DNA of 5,614 nt from JAZNLR01 sp045579195 (GTDB lineage Bacteria > Bacillota > Clostridia > Christensenellales > CAMQZB01), in the NCBI GenBank assembly GCA_045579195.1, contig JAZNLR010000004.1, positions 1 through 5,614 on the forward strand, in the 5' to 3' direction. The translations under genes were made by a program, and so were the position numbers. This document shows, in pieces, positions 1 to 5,602 of the stretch; positions within the stretch are counted from its first letter, which is position 1, and each line of letters begins with the position of its first letter. The notes beneath the pieces are model-generated. The model did no database searches and was not told where the DNA came from. It saw only the letters and a list, made by a program, of their open reading frames with translations.

Positions 1-89
1 CAGAGGAAGAATACTCTTCATCACAAGTGGAGGACATTATGAAGTCGCATACTTTTATACGGTCTATTGAAAGATATGACGATAATTAA
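1..89 (+). CDS. Possible 3' end of an upstream gene, product unknown
   Basis: The frame starting at base 3 is open from the window edge to a TAA at 87-89. It gives 28 residues rich in acidic and serine residues, ending IERYDDN. The other two forward frames close earlier. An open run this short can arise by chance, and no family is recognisable from the fragment. No convincing terminator follows it. The only nearby structure is an AT-rich inverted repeat (ACAAAAG 134-140 with CTTTTGT 154-160). The interval 90-174 holds nothing else I can support. Confidence 0.4.
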   Translation, partial: EEEYSSSQVEDIMKSHTFIRSIERYDDN

Positions 90-174
90 AGTGAGAATGT
101 AAACATTTTTCGCACACTGACTTTTTATGGAAAACAAAAGAGACGGATTGCAACTTTTGTGTGAGAGTTTTTTG

Positions 175-203
175 TTGTCAATCATTGAGGAAAGTGATAT
201 AAT
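175..203 (+). promoter_or_regulatory. Sigma-A promoter of the MFS exporter gene
   Basis: The -35 box is TTGTCA (175-180) and the -10 box is a perfect TATAAT (198-203), separated by 17 bp. A TGA at 195-197 makes it an extended -10 promoter. Transcription should begin near 209-211, leaving a leader of under 20 nt before the ATG. This placement rules out the GTG at 204 as the translation start. Confidence 0.85.
178..188. promoter_or_regulatory. Candidate operator palindrome over the -35 box
   Basis: TCAATCATTGA is a perfect 5+1+5 inverted repeat. It overlaps the last three bases of the -35 box and the start of the spacer, where a bound repressor would block RNA polymerase. No regulator gene for it is in the window. 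An 11-nt AT-rich palindrome could be chance, so the operator role is inference. Confidence 0.3.
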
Positions 204-227
204 GTGACCATAAAAGGCGGTGACATG

Positions 228-1472
228 ATGCAGAAAAAACTATGGAATAAGAATTTCACCTTATTGCTTCAAGGAAGCGCGGTCAGCACGATCGGCGACG
301 TTATGTATAGCATAGCGATCGGATATTGGGTGTATCAAACGACGGGTTCCAGCGCGTTGATGGGTATCATGTCATCCATTTCGATGTTTGTCACGATGTT
401 TCTGTCGCCATTCTGCGGCAGTATCGTGGACAAATGCAACCGGAAATGGCTGGTCGTTTGCATTGATATCGTGCAGGGCGTGGTGATGCTTGCGATCGGC
501 GTGCTGGCGTATCTCAATGCGTTAAGCGTTCCAATTGTGCTTGCGGCAGCATTGATCGCGGCGTTTGGAGGCGTTTTTTATTCTCCCGCAATCAGCACCA
601 TGATGATAGACATCATTCCCCACGACGATATGGTGCGAGGGCAGTCCATATATTCGGGAATGGCTTCCATCATCAATTTGGTCGGCTCTGCATTTAGCGG
701 CGTAATGGTCGCGTTCTTTGGCGTTCCACTTATCGTCGTTATCAACGGAATCAGCAATTTATATGCAGCCTGCTCTGAGCTTTTTGTGTGCGTTCCAAAA
801 ACTGTCCAGGAAAAGCAACCCGTCACGGCAAAGGGGATCTGGAAGGATTCAATGGCTGCGGTAAAAACCATATTTTCAGACGGATGCTTGCGCATTTTCA
901 TACCTTGCGGAATGCTGGTAAATCTGTTCGCGGCGGGATCCTTTGCGCTGATGCTTCCGTTTTGCATGGAAAAGGGATTTTCTGTCGATCTGTACGGTTA
1001 TTTGATCGCCATTTACTCAACATCCTGCTTGGTGGCGGTTTTGTTGTTGGGGATCGTCAAGCTAAAGCCCAAAACGCAGTTTTGGTTTATGAGCCTTGGA
1101 TTTTCACTTTCGGTCCTCTTTGCGATCGCCGTGTATCTTTCCCGGGATTTCGTTCTAATGTGTGTTCTCGCGTTCGCATTCGGATTTTTGAATTGTGTGG
1201 GCAACACGATTTTTAACGCGTCCATGATGTTGGCTTTGCCCGAAGAAAACAGAAGTGCAATGCTTGGCGTAATTCAATCCGGAACGGTGGGGGGCTCTGC
1301 CTTGTCTGCTGTGATTTACGGCTTCTTGGGAGAGTTATTTCCCTTGTTTATCGTGTTTGCGGTTGGAAGCGCTCTATCCCTTCCGATTATGATCTTTATG
1401 TGTTTCCACCCAAGAATCAAACGGTTTATTCAAGCCCCGAAAAGCATTGAAGAAGAACCGACCCAATCCTGA
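228..1472 (+). CDS. MFS family efflux transporter (MFS_3 / macrolide-exporter-like)
   Basis: This is a 414-residue polytopic membrane protein of the major facilitator superfamily, probably a proton-driven drug or metabolite exporter. About twelve hydrophobic segments are visible, near residues 10-35, 43-63, 75-95, 99-125, 143-166, 167-190, 221-246, 254-276, 283-304, 307-331, 346-370 and 372-393. A charged cytoplasmic linker (about 191-218) separates the two six-helix halves. The MFS motif A is clear between helices 2 and 3: G64-S-I-V-D68-K-C-N-R72-K. The N-terminus (LWNKNFTLLLQG) and the PHDDMVRGQS stretch after helix 4 are typical of the MFS_3/EntS/Mef-like group. The start is ATG 228, 7 nt after a GGCGG Shine-Dalgarno core at 216-220; ATG 225 is an alternative. 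The substrate cannot be read from sequence. The gene is monocistronic, with its own promoter and terminator. Confidence 0.9.
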   Translation: MQKKLWNKNFTLLLQGSAVSTIGDVMYSIAIGYWVYQTTGSSALMGIMSSISMFVTMFLSPFCGSIVDKCNRKWLVVCIDIVQGVVMLAIGVLAYLNALSVPIVLAAALIAAFGGVFYSPAISTMMIDIIPHDDMVRGQSIYSGMASIINLVGSAFSGVMVAFFGVPLIVVINGISNLYAACSELFVCVPKTVQEKQPVTAKGIWKDSMAAVKTIFSDGCLRIFIPCGMLVNLFAAGSFALMLPFCMEKGFSVDLYGYLIAIYSTSCLVAVLLLGIVKLKPKTQFWFMSLGFSLSVLFAIAVYLSRDFVLMCVLAFAFGFLNCVGNTIFNASMMLALPEENRSAMLGVIQSGTVGGSALSAVIYGFLGELFPLFIVFAVGSALSLPIMIFMCFHPRIKRFIQAPKSIEEEPTQS

Positions 1473-1520
1473 CGAAAACTTGATAAAATTGAGTGCTGTC
1501 ATTTTTGTTGACACACATTT

Positions 1521-1562
1521 AAAAAGGTGAGATTTGTTCGCAACACATTTCATCTTTTTTTT
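1521..1562 (+). terminator. Intrinsic terminator after the MFS gene
   Basis: This is a long hairpin. The left arm 1521-1538 pairs with the right arm 1542-1559 around a CGC loop (1539-1541). I count 17 of 18 positions pairing, including two G-U wobbles and one U-C mismatch. The right arm runs into eight T residues. The A-rich left arm means it could also stop transcription from the other strand. It lies 48 nt after the MFS stop codon. Confidence 0.85.
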
Positions 1563-1607
1563 ATTTGCAAAGCGTAAAAGAAAAGTTTTTTAGATGATAA
1601 TGTTCGC

Positions 1608-1620
1608 TCTTTGACAAAGA
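1608..1620. promoter_or_regulatory. Candidate operator palindrome upstream of the pit promoter
   Basis: TCTTTGACAAAGA is a perfect 6+1+6 inverted repeat whose centre lies 45 bp upstream of the centre of the palindrome in the pit promoter spacer. It contains TTGACA, but no -10 box sits at a workable distance. A protein-binding site is therefore as likely as a promoter element. The role is inference. Confidence 0.3.
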
Positions 1621-1645
1621 AATAACAATCGATAAAAGCAAAATA

Positions 1646-1674
1646 TTGATTTTTTACTTAGTAAATGGTATAAT
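1646..1674 (+). promoter_or_regulatory. Sigma-A promoter of the pit-DUF47 operon
   Basis: The -35 box is TTGATT (1646-1651), the spacer is 17 bp and the -10 box is a perfect TATAAT (1669-1674). TGG at 1666-1668 gives an extended -10. Transcription should begin near 1681, giving a leader of about 70 nt that is A-rich and shows no strong hairpin or recognisable riboswitch. Confidence 0.85.
1653..1665. promoter_or_regulatory. Candidate operator inside the pit promoter spacer
   Basis: TTTACTTAGTAAA is a perfect 6+1+6 inverted repeat lying wholly between the -35 and -10 boxes, a classic repressor position. The odd-centred geometry resembles operators of MarR-type (FabT-like) or Fur-superfamily regulators. 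It does not match a Bacillus-type Pho box (direct TTAACA-like repeats). Which protein binds, if any, is unknown. Confidence 0.45.
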
Positions 1675-1753
1675 CAATACAGATTTAATATGGGAATTTT
1701 TGTGAAACCAAAGAAAAATCAGTAAAAATAACGAAACAAGGAGCAAAAACTTT

Positions 1754-2800
1754 ATGTCTATCGCAGAGTTTTGGGGCCAGATGACGGGCAATCCGCTTCT
1801 GTTCATTGCCGTTGGCTTAACGCTTGGCGTTATTCTGGTCAACGGTTGGACAGATGCACCAAATGCGATTGCAACTTGCGTTGTGACGAGATGCATGAAG
1901 CCGAAAGCGGCGATTTTGATGGCGGCGCTGTTCAATTTCCTTGGTGTTTTTATCATGACGTTGGTCAACGCAACGGTTGCGGAAACCATCACGAAGATGG
2001 TAAATTTCGGAACGGATTCCAATGAGGCGATCATTGCTTTGAGCGCTGCGTTGTTTGCAATCGTCTTATGGGCAACGCTTGCGTGGGTGTTCGGCATCCC
2101 GACGAGTGAGAGCCACGCGCTGATTGCCGGCCTTACCGGAAGTGCAATTGCGTTGCATAACGGCTTGACCGGAGTGAACGGAGCTGAGTGGGTGAAGGTC
2201 ATTTATGGAATTGGCATTTCGGTCGTTCTCGGCTTTGGCTTGGGATGGTTGGTCTGCAAAATCGTCACGAAGATTTGCTATAACATGAATCGCCCAAAAA
2301 CGGAGCCGTTTTTCCGAGGCGCGCAAATTGCAGGTGCGGCATCGATGGCGTTTATGCATGGCGCACAGGACGGACAGAAGTTTATGGGCGTTATTCTCCT
2401 TTGCGTGTATATGGCAAACGGACAGGCCCTGCCTGCCGACATCAACATCCCCATCTGGTTGATGATCGTCTGTTCGGTGGTTATGGCCGCAGGAACGGCA
2501 ATCGGCGGCAAGAAGATTATCAAATCCGTCGGTATGGATATGGTAAAGCTGGAAAAATATCAGGGATTTTCAGCTGATATTGCAGCGGCGGCATCGCTTT
2601 TGTGTTGTTCCATCTTCAGCCTTCCCGTTTCAACGACGCATGTGAAGACGACCGCAATCATGGGCGTTGGCGCAGTCAAGAGAGTTTCAGCAATCAACTT
2701 TGGCGTTGTAAAAGAGATGGTCTTAACGTGGGTTCTGACCTTCCCGGGATGCGGACTCGTGGGCTTTTTGATGACAAAATTGTTTATGTTCATATTCTAA
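1754..2800 (+). CDS. pit: PiT-family inorganic phosphate transporter
   Basis: This 348-residue integral membrane protein of the PiT family (PF01384) imports inorganic phosphate, presumably with a cation; bacterial members use protons and metal-phosphate complexes. Both halves of the inverted-repeat signature are visible: GWTDAPNAIAT at 31-41 followed by PTSESH at 116-121, then HGAQDGQKFMG at 202-212 followed by PVSTTH at 291-296. In the usual family signature the aspartate is preceded by asparagine (ND). Here the pairs are T33-D34 and Q205-D206. The central hydrophilic segment (about 172-190) is very short, as in other compact bacterial PiT proteins. The start is ATG 1754, with AAGGAG at 1738-1743 and a rather long 10-nt spacer. 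The DUF47 gene 19 bp downstream is the usual partner of this transporter and supports the call. Confidence 0.93.
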   Translation: MSIAEFWGQMTGNPLLFIAVGLTLGVILVNGWTDAPNAIATCVVTRCMKPKAAILMAALFNFLGVFIMTLVNATVAETITKMVNFGTDSNEAIIALSAALFAIVLWATLAWVFGIPTSESHALIAGLTGSAIALHNGLTGVNGAEWVKVIYGIGISVVLGFGLGWLVCKIVTKICYNMNRPKTEPFFRGAQIAGAASMAFMHGAQDGQKFMGVILLCVYMANGQALPADINIPIWLMIVCSVVMAAGTAIGGKKIIKSVGMDMVKLEKYQGFSADIAAAASLLCCSIFSLPVSTTHVKTTAIMGVGAVKRVSAINFGVVKEMVLTWVLTFPGCGLVGFLMTKLFMFIF

Positions 2801-2819
2801 AGAAAAGGAGAAAATAAAA

Positions 2820-3440
2820 ATGGCAAAAGGCGATAAATTCTATTTTGAAAATTTTGTAAGCAACGCGGAACTTGCAAAAAAGGCCGCAAGCTATCTCGTG
2901 GAGTGCTTTGAAAACTATGATGCGGATAAAATTGAAGAGATGTTTGCAAAAATGCATGAGATCGAGCACAGCGCAGACATGAAGAAACACGAAATGCAAG
3001 AGGCGCTTGCAAAAGCGTTCGTGACTCCCGTTGACCGCGAAGATCTGGATATGCTCAGCCTCCAACTCGATGACGTTGTCGACTTGATCGAAGAAGTCTT
3101 GCAGAAGTTTTATATTTACGACATCAAAACAATCGATGCCCCTGCCATTGAATTTGCAAAGAACATCGTGAAGTCTTGCGACATTCTCTGCGAGATCATG
3201 AGTGAGTTTGAAAATTTCAAAAAGTCCAAAACCATTCATCCTCTGATCATCGCGATGAACGACGTGGAGGAGGATTGTGACAAACTCTATATGTCTTCCA
3301 TGCGTGCGTTGACGAAAAACAGCACGAACGTTTTGGAAACGATCTCCTGGCGCAAGATCTATGAAAGCCTCGAGGCTTGTGCGGATGCTTGTGAGCACGT
3401 CAGCGAATGTATCGGTTCGGTTATCATGAAAAATACTTGA
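2820..3440 (+). CDS. DUF47 / PhoU-like Pit accessory protein
   Basis: This is a soluble, almost entirely helical 206-residue protein of the DUF47/PhoU_div family (PF01865), cytoplasmic and without signal peptide or membrane helix. Family members fold like PhoU, as a bundle of two three-helix units carrying acidic metal-binding motifs, and are commonly encoded beside pit genes, where they are thought to modulate phosphate transport. Visible hallmarks are HEIEHSAD at 46-53, TPVDRED at 69-75, LDDVVDLIE at 83-91, NDVEEDCD at 147-154 and a final acidic helix (about 177-197). The length is normal for the family. ATG 2820 is preceded by AAAGGAG (2804-2810) with a 9-nt spacer, and the 19-bp gap after pit with no promoter implies co-transcription. 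A terminator follows 18 nt after the stop. The exact regulatory role is inferred from the family. Confidence 0.92.
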   Translation: MAKGDKFYFENFVSNAELAKKAASYLVECFENYDADKIEEMFAKMHEIEHSADMKKHEMQEALAKAFVTPVDREDLDMLSLQLDDVVDLIEEVLQKFYIYDIKTIDAPAIEFAKNIVKSCDILCEIMSEFENFKKSKTIHPLIIAMNDVEEDCDKLYMSSMRALTKNSTNVLETISWRKIYESLEACADACEHVSECIGSVIMKNT

Positions 3441-3458
3441 TGAAAAAATAGAGAGCAC

Positions 3459-3491
3459 AAAGAACACGGTCTTCTTGCCGTGTTCTTTTTT
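3459..3491 (+). terminator. Intrinsic terminator of the pit-DUF47 operon
   Basis: A perfect 11-bp stem AAAGAACACGG (3459-3469) / CCGTGTTCTTT (3478-3488) closes an 8-nt loop and is followed by a T run to 3491. It lies 18 nt after the DUF47 stop codon. Confidence 0.93.
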
Positions 3492-3495
3492 ATAT

Positions 3496-3509
3496 GGAAA
3501 GCGTTTTCC
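3496..3509. promoter_or_regulatory. Candidate LacI-family operator upstream of the GH32 gene
   Basis: GGAAAGCGTTTTCC is symmetric at every position except the G/T pair flanking the central CG. This matches the AARCGYTT-type core bound by LacI-family sugar regulators (ScrR-like) and is related to CcpA cre sites. Spacing of the outer TG/CA is wrong for a standard cre. It lies 40 bp upstream of the -35 box of a fructosidase gene, which fits sugar control. No LacI-type gene is in the window, so the regulator is inferred. Confidence 0.5.
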
Positions 3510-3515
3510 TCGTCT

Positions 3516-3528
3516 TCACAAATTGTGA
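3516..3528. promoter_or_regulatory. Second palindrome upstream of the GH32 promoter
   Basis: TCACAAATTGTGA is a perfect 6+1+6 inverted repeat, centred 19-20 bp downstream of the centre of the CG-centred palindrome, about two helical turns, so both could face the same side of the DNA. It lies 21 bp upstream of the -35 box, where either an activator or a repressor could act. The bound protein is unknown. Its half sites are in the opposite order to those of a CRP site. Confidence 0.35.
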
Positions 3529-3549
3529 TTGGCAATTTTTCTTTTTCGA

Positions 3550-3578
3550 TTGACAGCGCGAGTTTTGCATTGTATACT
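3550..3578 (+). promoter_or_regulatory. Sigma-A promoter of the GH32 gene
   Basis: A consensus TTGACA -35 box (3550-3555), a 17-bp spacer and TATACT -10 box (3573-3578) precede the gene. Transcription should start near 3585, leaving a leader of about 20 nt that is mostly ribosome binding site. Such a strong core promoter on a sugar gene suggests control mainly by repression. Confidence 0.88.
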
Positions 3579-3605
3579 AAAAACAAAATTATGTAGGAGG
3601 CAACT

Positions 3606-4709
3606 ATGGATTATTCTATTCGTCCGAAGTTTCATTTTAAGCCGAAAAAGGGTTGGATAAATGACCCGAACGGCTTGGTTTATTTTAAGGGATATTATCA
3701 CATTTTTTACCAGCACCTTCCGAATTTTGAGCACCCTTGGAAAGAGCCTGTCTGTTGGGGGCACGCAAGAACGAAGGACTTTCTCACATTTGAAGAGCTT
3801 CCGCTTGCACTGATTCCGGACGAGGAATATGACAAGGGTGGCTGTTGGTCCGGAACGGCAATCGTCAAGGATGACGTGCTTTACGTCTTCTATGCATCGA
3901 TTTCCCATCCTGAAGGATTGCCGCGCCGCATTGAGTCCGTTTCGGTCGCTTACTCAACGGACGGAATTCATTTTGAAAAGTATGCAAACAATCCCGTGAT
4001 CCCCGGTTTCCCGGAGGATGGCGGCCCTGACTTCCGTGACCCTGCCGTGATGGCGGCAAATGGGAAGTTTTACCTCATCATGGCAACGGGGCATCCCGAG
4101 AGCAAGTCTGCGCGGCTGTTGCTGTATGAGAGCGAGGATCTTCTTCATTGGGAGTATAATGGCATTGCAAGCCAGTGGGAAAACTGCATCTATGCCGAAT
4201 GTCCGTCATTCATGCAGACGGGGGAGCAGTTCCTTTTAACCGCATCTGTTTGCCCATCCGAAGCGGAGCGGCATTTTTACCTTCAATTTGGAGATTTTGA
4301 AGACGGATTCTTCTCTCCGCACACAATTGGAGAAGTGGATCAAGGCCCGGATCAATATGCAGGGCAGGTTTTCCGCGATCATAAAGGCCGTTGCATCTTG
4401 ATTACGTGGATCCCAGGCTGGCCGTACTCCAACTGGGCGGAAAAAGACGTCGGATGTCTTTCCGTTCCGCGCGAGATTACGTTGCGCGACGGGAAGATCT
4501 ATGGATACCCCATCGAGGAGGTTTGGAATCTGATGTCCGACACGGATCCTGCCGTCATCCGCACGGAAAAGGGCTTCATCATTGAGCGGACGCGCCGTGA
4601 TCCCGTAATTTACGAGGGCGAGGTCACTGATTTGAAGATTATCCGCGATGAGCACGTTCTCGAGGTCTTTGTCAACGGCGGCGAGAAGATATACACCGTT
4701 CTGCTCTGA
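3606..4709 (+). CDS. Compact GH32 beta-fructosidase (sucrose / sucrose-6-P hydrolase-like)
   Basis: This 367-residue glycoside hydrolase family 32 enzyme cleaves terminal beta-fructofuranosyl units, so sucrose, sucrose-6-phosphate or short fructans are the likely substrates. All catalytic residues are visible: the nucleophile D20 in WINDPNG (17-23), the transition-state stabiliser D145 in FRDP (143-146), and the acid/base E198 in AECP (197-200). Other family marks are FYQ (34-36), WGHA (51-54), WSGTA (81-85), DQGPDQYA (245-252), and VPREITL (287-293) followed by YPIEE (301-305), which closes the five-bladed propeller. There is no signal peptide, so it acts in the cytoplasm on imported sugar. 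Only about 60 residues follow the propeller, against roughly 150 or more in typical members. Even so, the usual final strand motif (LEVFVNGGE, 352-360) is kept. ATG 3606 follows TAGGAGG at 3594-3600. No sugar transporter or fructokinase is in the window, so substrate specificity is unresolved. Confidence 0.92.
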   Translation: MDYSIRPKFHFKPKKGWINDPNGLVYFKGYYHIFYQHLPNFEHPWKEPVCWGHARTKDFLTFEELPLALIPDEEYDKGGCWSGTAIVKDDVLYVFYASISHPEGLPRRIESVSVAYSTDGIHFEKYANNPVIPGFPEDGGPDFRDPAVMAANGKFYLIMATGHPESKSARLLLYESEDLLHWEYNGIASQWENCIYAECPSFMQTGEQFLLTASVCPSEAERHFYLQFGDFEDGFFSPHTIGEVDQGPDQYAGQVFRDHKGRCILITWIPGWPYSNWAEKDVGCLSVPREITLRDGKIYGYPIEEVWNLMSDTDPAVIRTEKGFIIERTRRDPVIYEGEVTDLKIIRDEHVLEVFVNGGEKIYTVLL

Positions 4710-4722
4710 TGAAAAGAAAGTG

Positions 4723-4754
4723 AAAACGCATCCTTTGATAGGATGCGTTTTTTT
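4723..4754 (+). terminator. Intrinsic terminator after the GH32 gene
   Basis: A perfect 12-bp stem AAAACGCATCCT (4723-4734) / AGGATGCGTTTT (4740-4751) with a 5-nt loop is followed by further T residues to 4754. It begins 13 nt after the stop codon, which confirms that the GH32 reading frame ends where it appears to. Confidence 0.95.
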
Positions 4755-4789
4755 ATCAAAATCTAAAAGTCCCAATTTTGCCGAAGCGG

Positions 4790-4817
4790 TTGAAAAAGGA
4801 CGGTTTTATGTTATAAT
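4790..4817 (+). promoter_or_regulatory. Sigma-A promoter of the four-helix membrane protein gene
   Basis: TTGAAA (4790-4795), a 16-bp spacer and a perfect TATAAT (4812-4817) form the promoter, with TGT at 4809-4811 giving an extended -10. Transcription should start near 4824, about 58 nt before the ATG. Confidence 0.82.
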
Positions 4818-4834
4818 AGTAAGCAACGATTGAG

Positions 4835-4855
4835 GTTTTCTGCAAAGCGGAAAAC
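4835..4855 (+). other. Leader (5' UTR) stem-loop before the membrane protein gene
   Basis: GTTTTCTGC (4835-4843) pairs with GCGGAAAAC (4847-4855) around an AAA loop, a 9-bp stem with one G-U pair. It sits about 10 nt from the predicted transcript start, is not followed by a T run and leaves the ribosome binding site (GGAGG, 4870-4874) free. It therefore looks like a stabilising or protein-binding leader hairpin and not a terminator or attenuator. Confidence 0.5.
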
Positions 4856-4881
4856 ACAAGCAAAGAAACGGAGGAAACAAA

Positions 4882-5601
4882 ATGTCTTTGATCAAACACA
4901 CCGAAGCCGCGCTCTATAAAATTGTGGACGACGTTAAGCGGTTTCGACACACGTTTGTCATTCTTGCGCAATCGCTTTACGTTGCGTACTTAATCTATGC
5001 GCTCGTGCGTGGGCAGGGAATCTGGTGGACGAATGCACTCTTGCTCGTCTTATCGCTGGCGTACTTCATCTTTTATCTTTCCACGTCCAACAAGATCGGA
5101 AAGGGGATCAAGGTGGTCAAGAAGAATGCCGCGCGGTTTTATAAGAGATTCAAGCTCGCAACGAACGGTTTCACGCTCGCAGTCACGATCTACACGCTTG
5201 TTCTTTCCATTCACGAGGTGGATGCGATCTCCATCGTTCTTGCCGCGGTCACGGCGCTCGGCTGGATCTTGCAGATCCTGCTGGAAGTTCTCAGCTCTTA
5301 TGTCGAGCATTGCGTCGAGATGCTGAAGCTTGGGTTCAATATGGATATGGAAGCCTTTTTCGCAACCAAGATCGGAGGCCTTGCGAAGAAGACCATCGCA
5401 AGCGACTTTGAACCTGCCGCTCCCGATGGAAAATTCGGCAAGATGCGCGATTTCCTTATGCAAAAGGCGCAGGAGAGAGAAGAGATCCGCGCCCGAAAGA
5501 AAGAGGAAAAACGGGCCGCAAAACGCGAAAAACGCCGTTCCCAAAAGAAAAAGAGCAAGCCGCTTGCTCTGCCCGAAGGAACGGAAGAACAGGATGAATG
5601 A
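4882..5601 (+). CDS. Uncharacterised four-helix membrane protein with basic C-terminal tail
   Basis: I do not recognise the family of this 239-residue protein. Four hydrophobic segments are visible near residues 24-42, 47-66, 94-111 and 115-137. The loop between helices 2 and 3 (68-93) is strongly basic, and the outer loops are very short. By the positive-inside rule both ends and the middle loop are cytoplasmic. The two helical hairpins look related: each begins with KRF (19-21 and 88-90) and carries IYxLV at the end of its first helix (38-42 and 103-107). After helix 4 comes an amphipathic region (about 138-172), then a tail (about 194-226) made almost wholly of Lys, Arg, Glu, Gln and Ala, which probably forms a charged helix, then an acidic end. 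The start ATG 4882 follows GGAGG (4870-4874) by 7 nt. The gene has its own promoter and may be followed 1 nt later by another gene. No catalytic motif is visible. Confidence 0.8.
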   Translation: MSLIKHTEAALYKIVDDVKRFRHTFVILAQSLYVAYLIYALVRGQGIWWTNALLLVLSLAYFIFYLSTSNKIGKGIKVVKKNAARFYKRFKLATNGFTLAVTIYTLVLSIHEVDAISIVLAAVTALGWILQILLEVLSSYVEHCVEMLKLGFNMDMEAFFATKIGGLAKKTIASDFEPAAPDGKFGKMRDFLMQKAQEREEIRARKKEEKRAAKREKRRSQKKKSKPLALPEGTEEQDE

Positions 5602-5602
5602 G

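Noticed and set aside
134..173. Inverted repeat ACAAAAG/CTTTTGT followed by a T run as a terminator for the upstream gene
   Set aside because: The stem is only 7 bp with a single G-C pair at each end region, the loop is 13 nt, and the T run starts 7 nt after the stem. It is too weak to call.
204..227. GTG at 204 as an upstream in-frame start for the MFS gene
   Set aside because: It lies directly against the -10 box (198-203) and upstream of the expected transcript start, has no ribosome binding site, and would add seven residues not expected in the family. ATG 228 (or 225) follows a good GGCGG site.
1508..1513. TTGACA as a second promoter -35 box between the MFS gene and pit
   Set aside because: No -10-like hexamer lies 16-18 bp downstream; the sequence there is GATTTG within the terminator stem. 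The TTGACA at 1611-1616 fails the same test.
1497..1513. Inverted repeat TGTCA/TGACA after the MFS gene as an operator
   Set aside because: It has only 5-bp arms 7 nt apart, downstream of the gene and upstream of its terminator, and no promoter is nearby for it to control.
1654..2202. A 182-codon open frame on the minus strand opposite the start of pit
   Set aside because: It is a mirror of the pit frame, runs through the pit promoter, and has no recognisable protein features.
2790..3467. A 225-codon open frame on the minus strand opposite the DUF47 gene
   Set aside because: It begins at a GTG inside the terminator hairpin, has no Shine-Dalgarno, and gives a Phe- and Cys-rich sequence with no family features. 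The plus-strand frame has clear DUF47 motifs, a ribosome binding site and operon context.
3495..3510. Standard CcpA cre site upstream of the GH32 gene
   Set aside because: The central AAAGCGTTTT fits, but the outer TG is one base too far out and the CA on the other side is missing, so it is better described as a generic LacI-family palindrome.
4519..4709. Frameshift or pseudogene explanation for the short GH32
   Set aside because: The end of the frame still encodes the family's characteristic last strand (LEVFVNGGE) and is followed by a proper terminator. No alternative frame nearby carries the missing domain.
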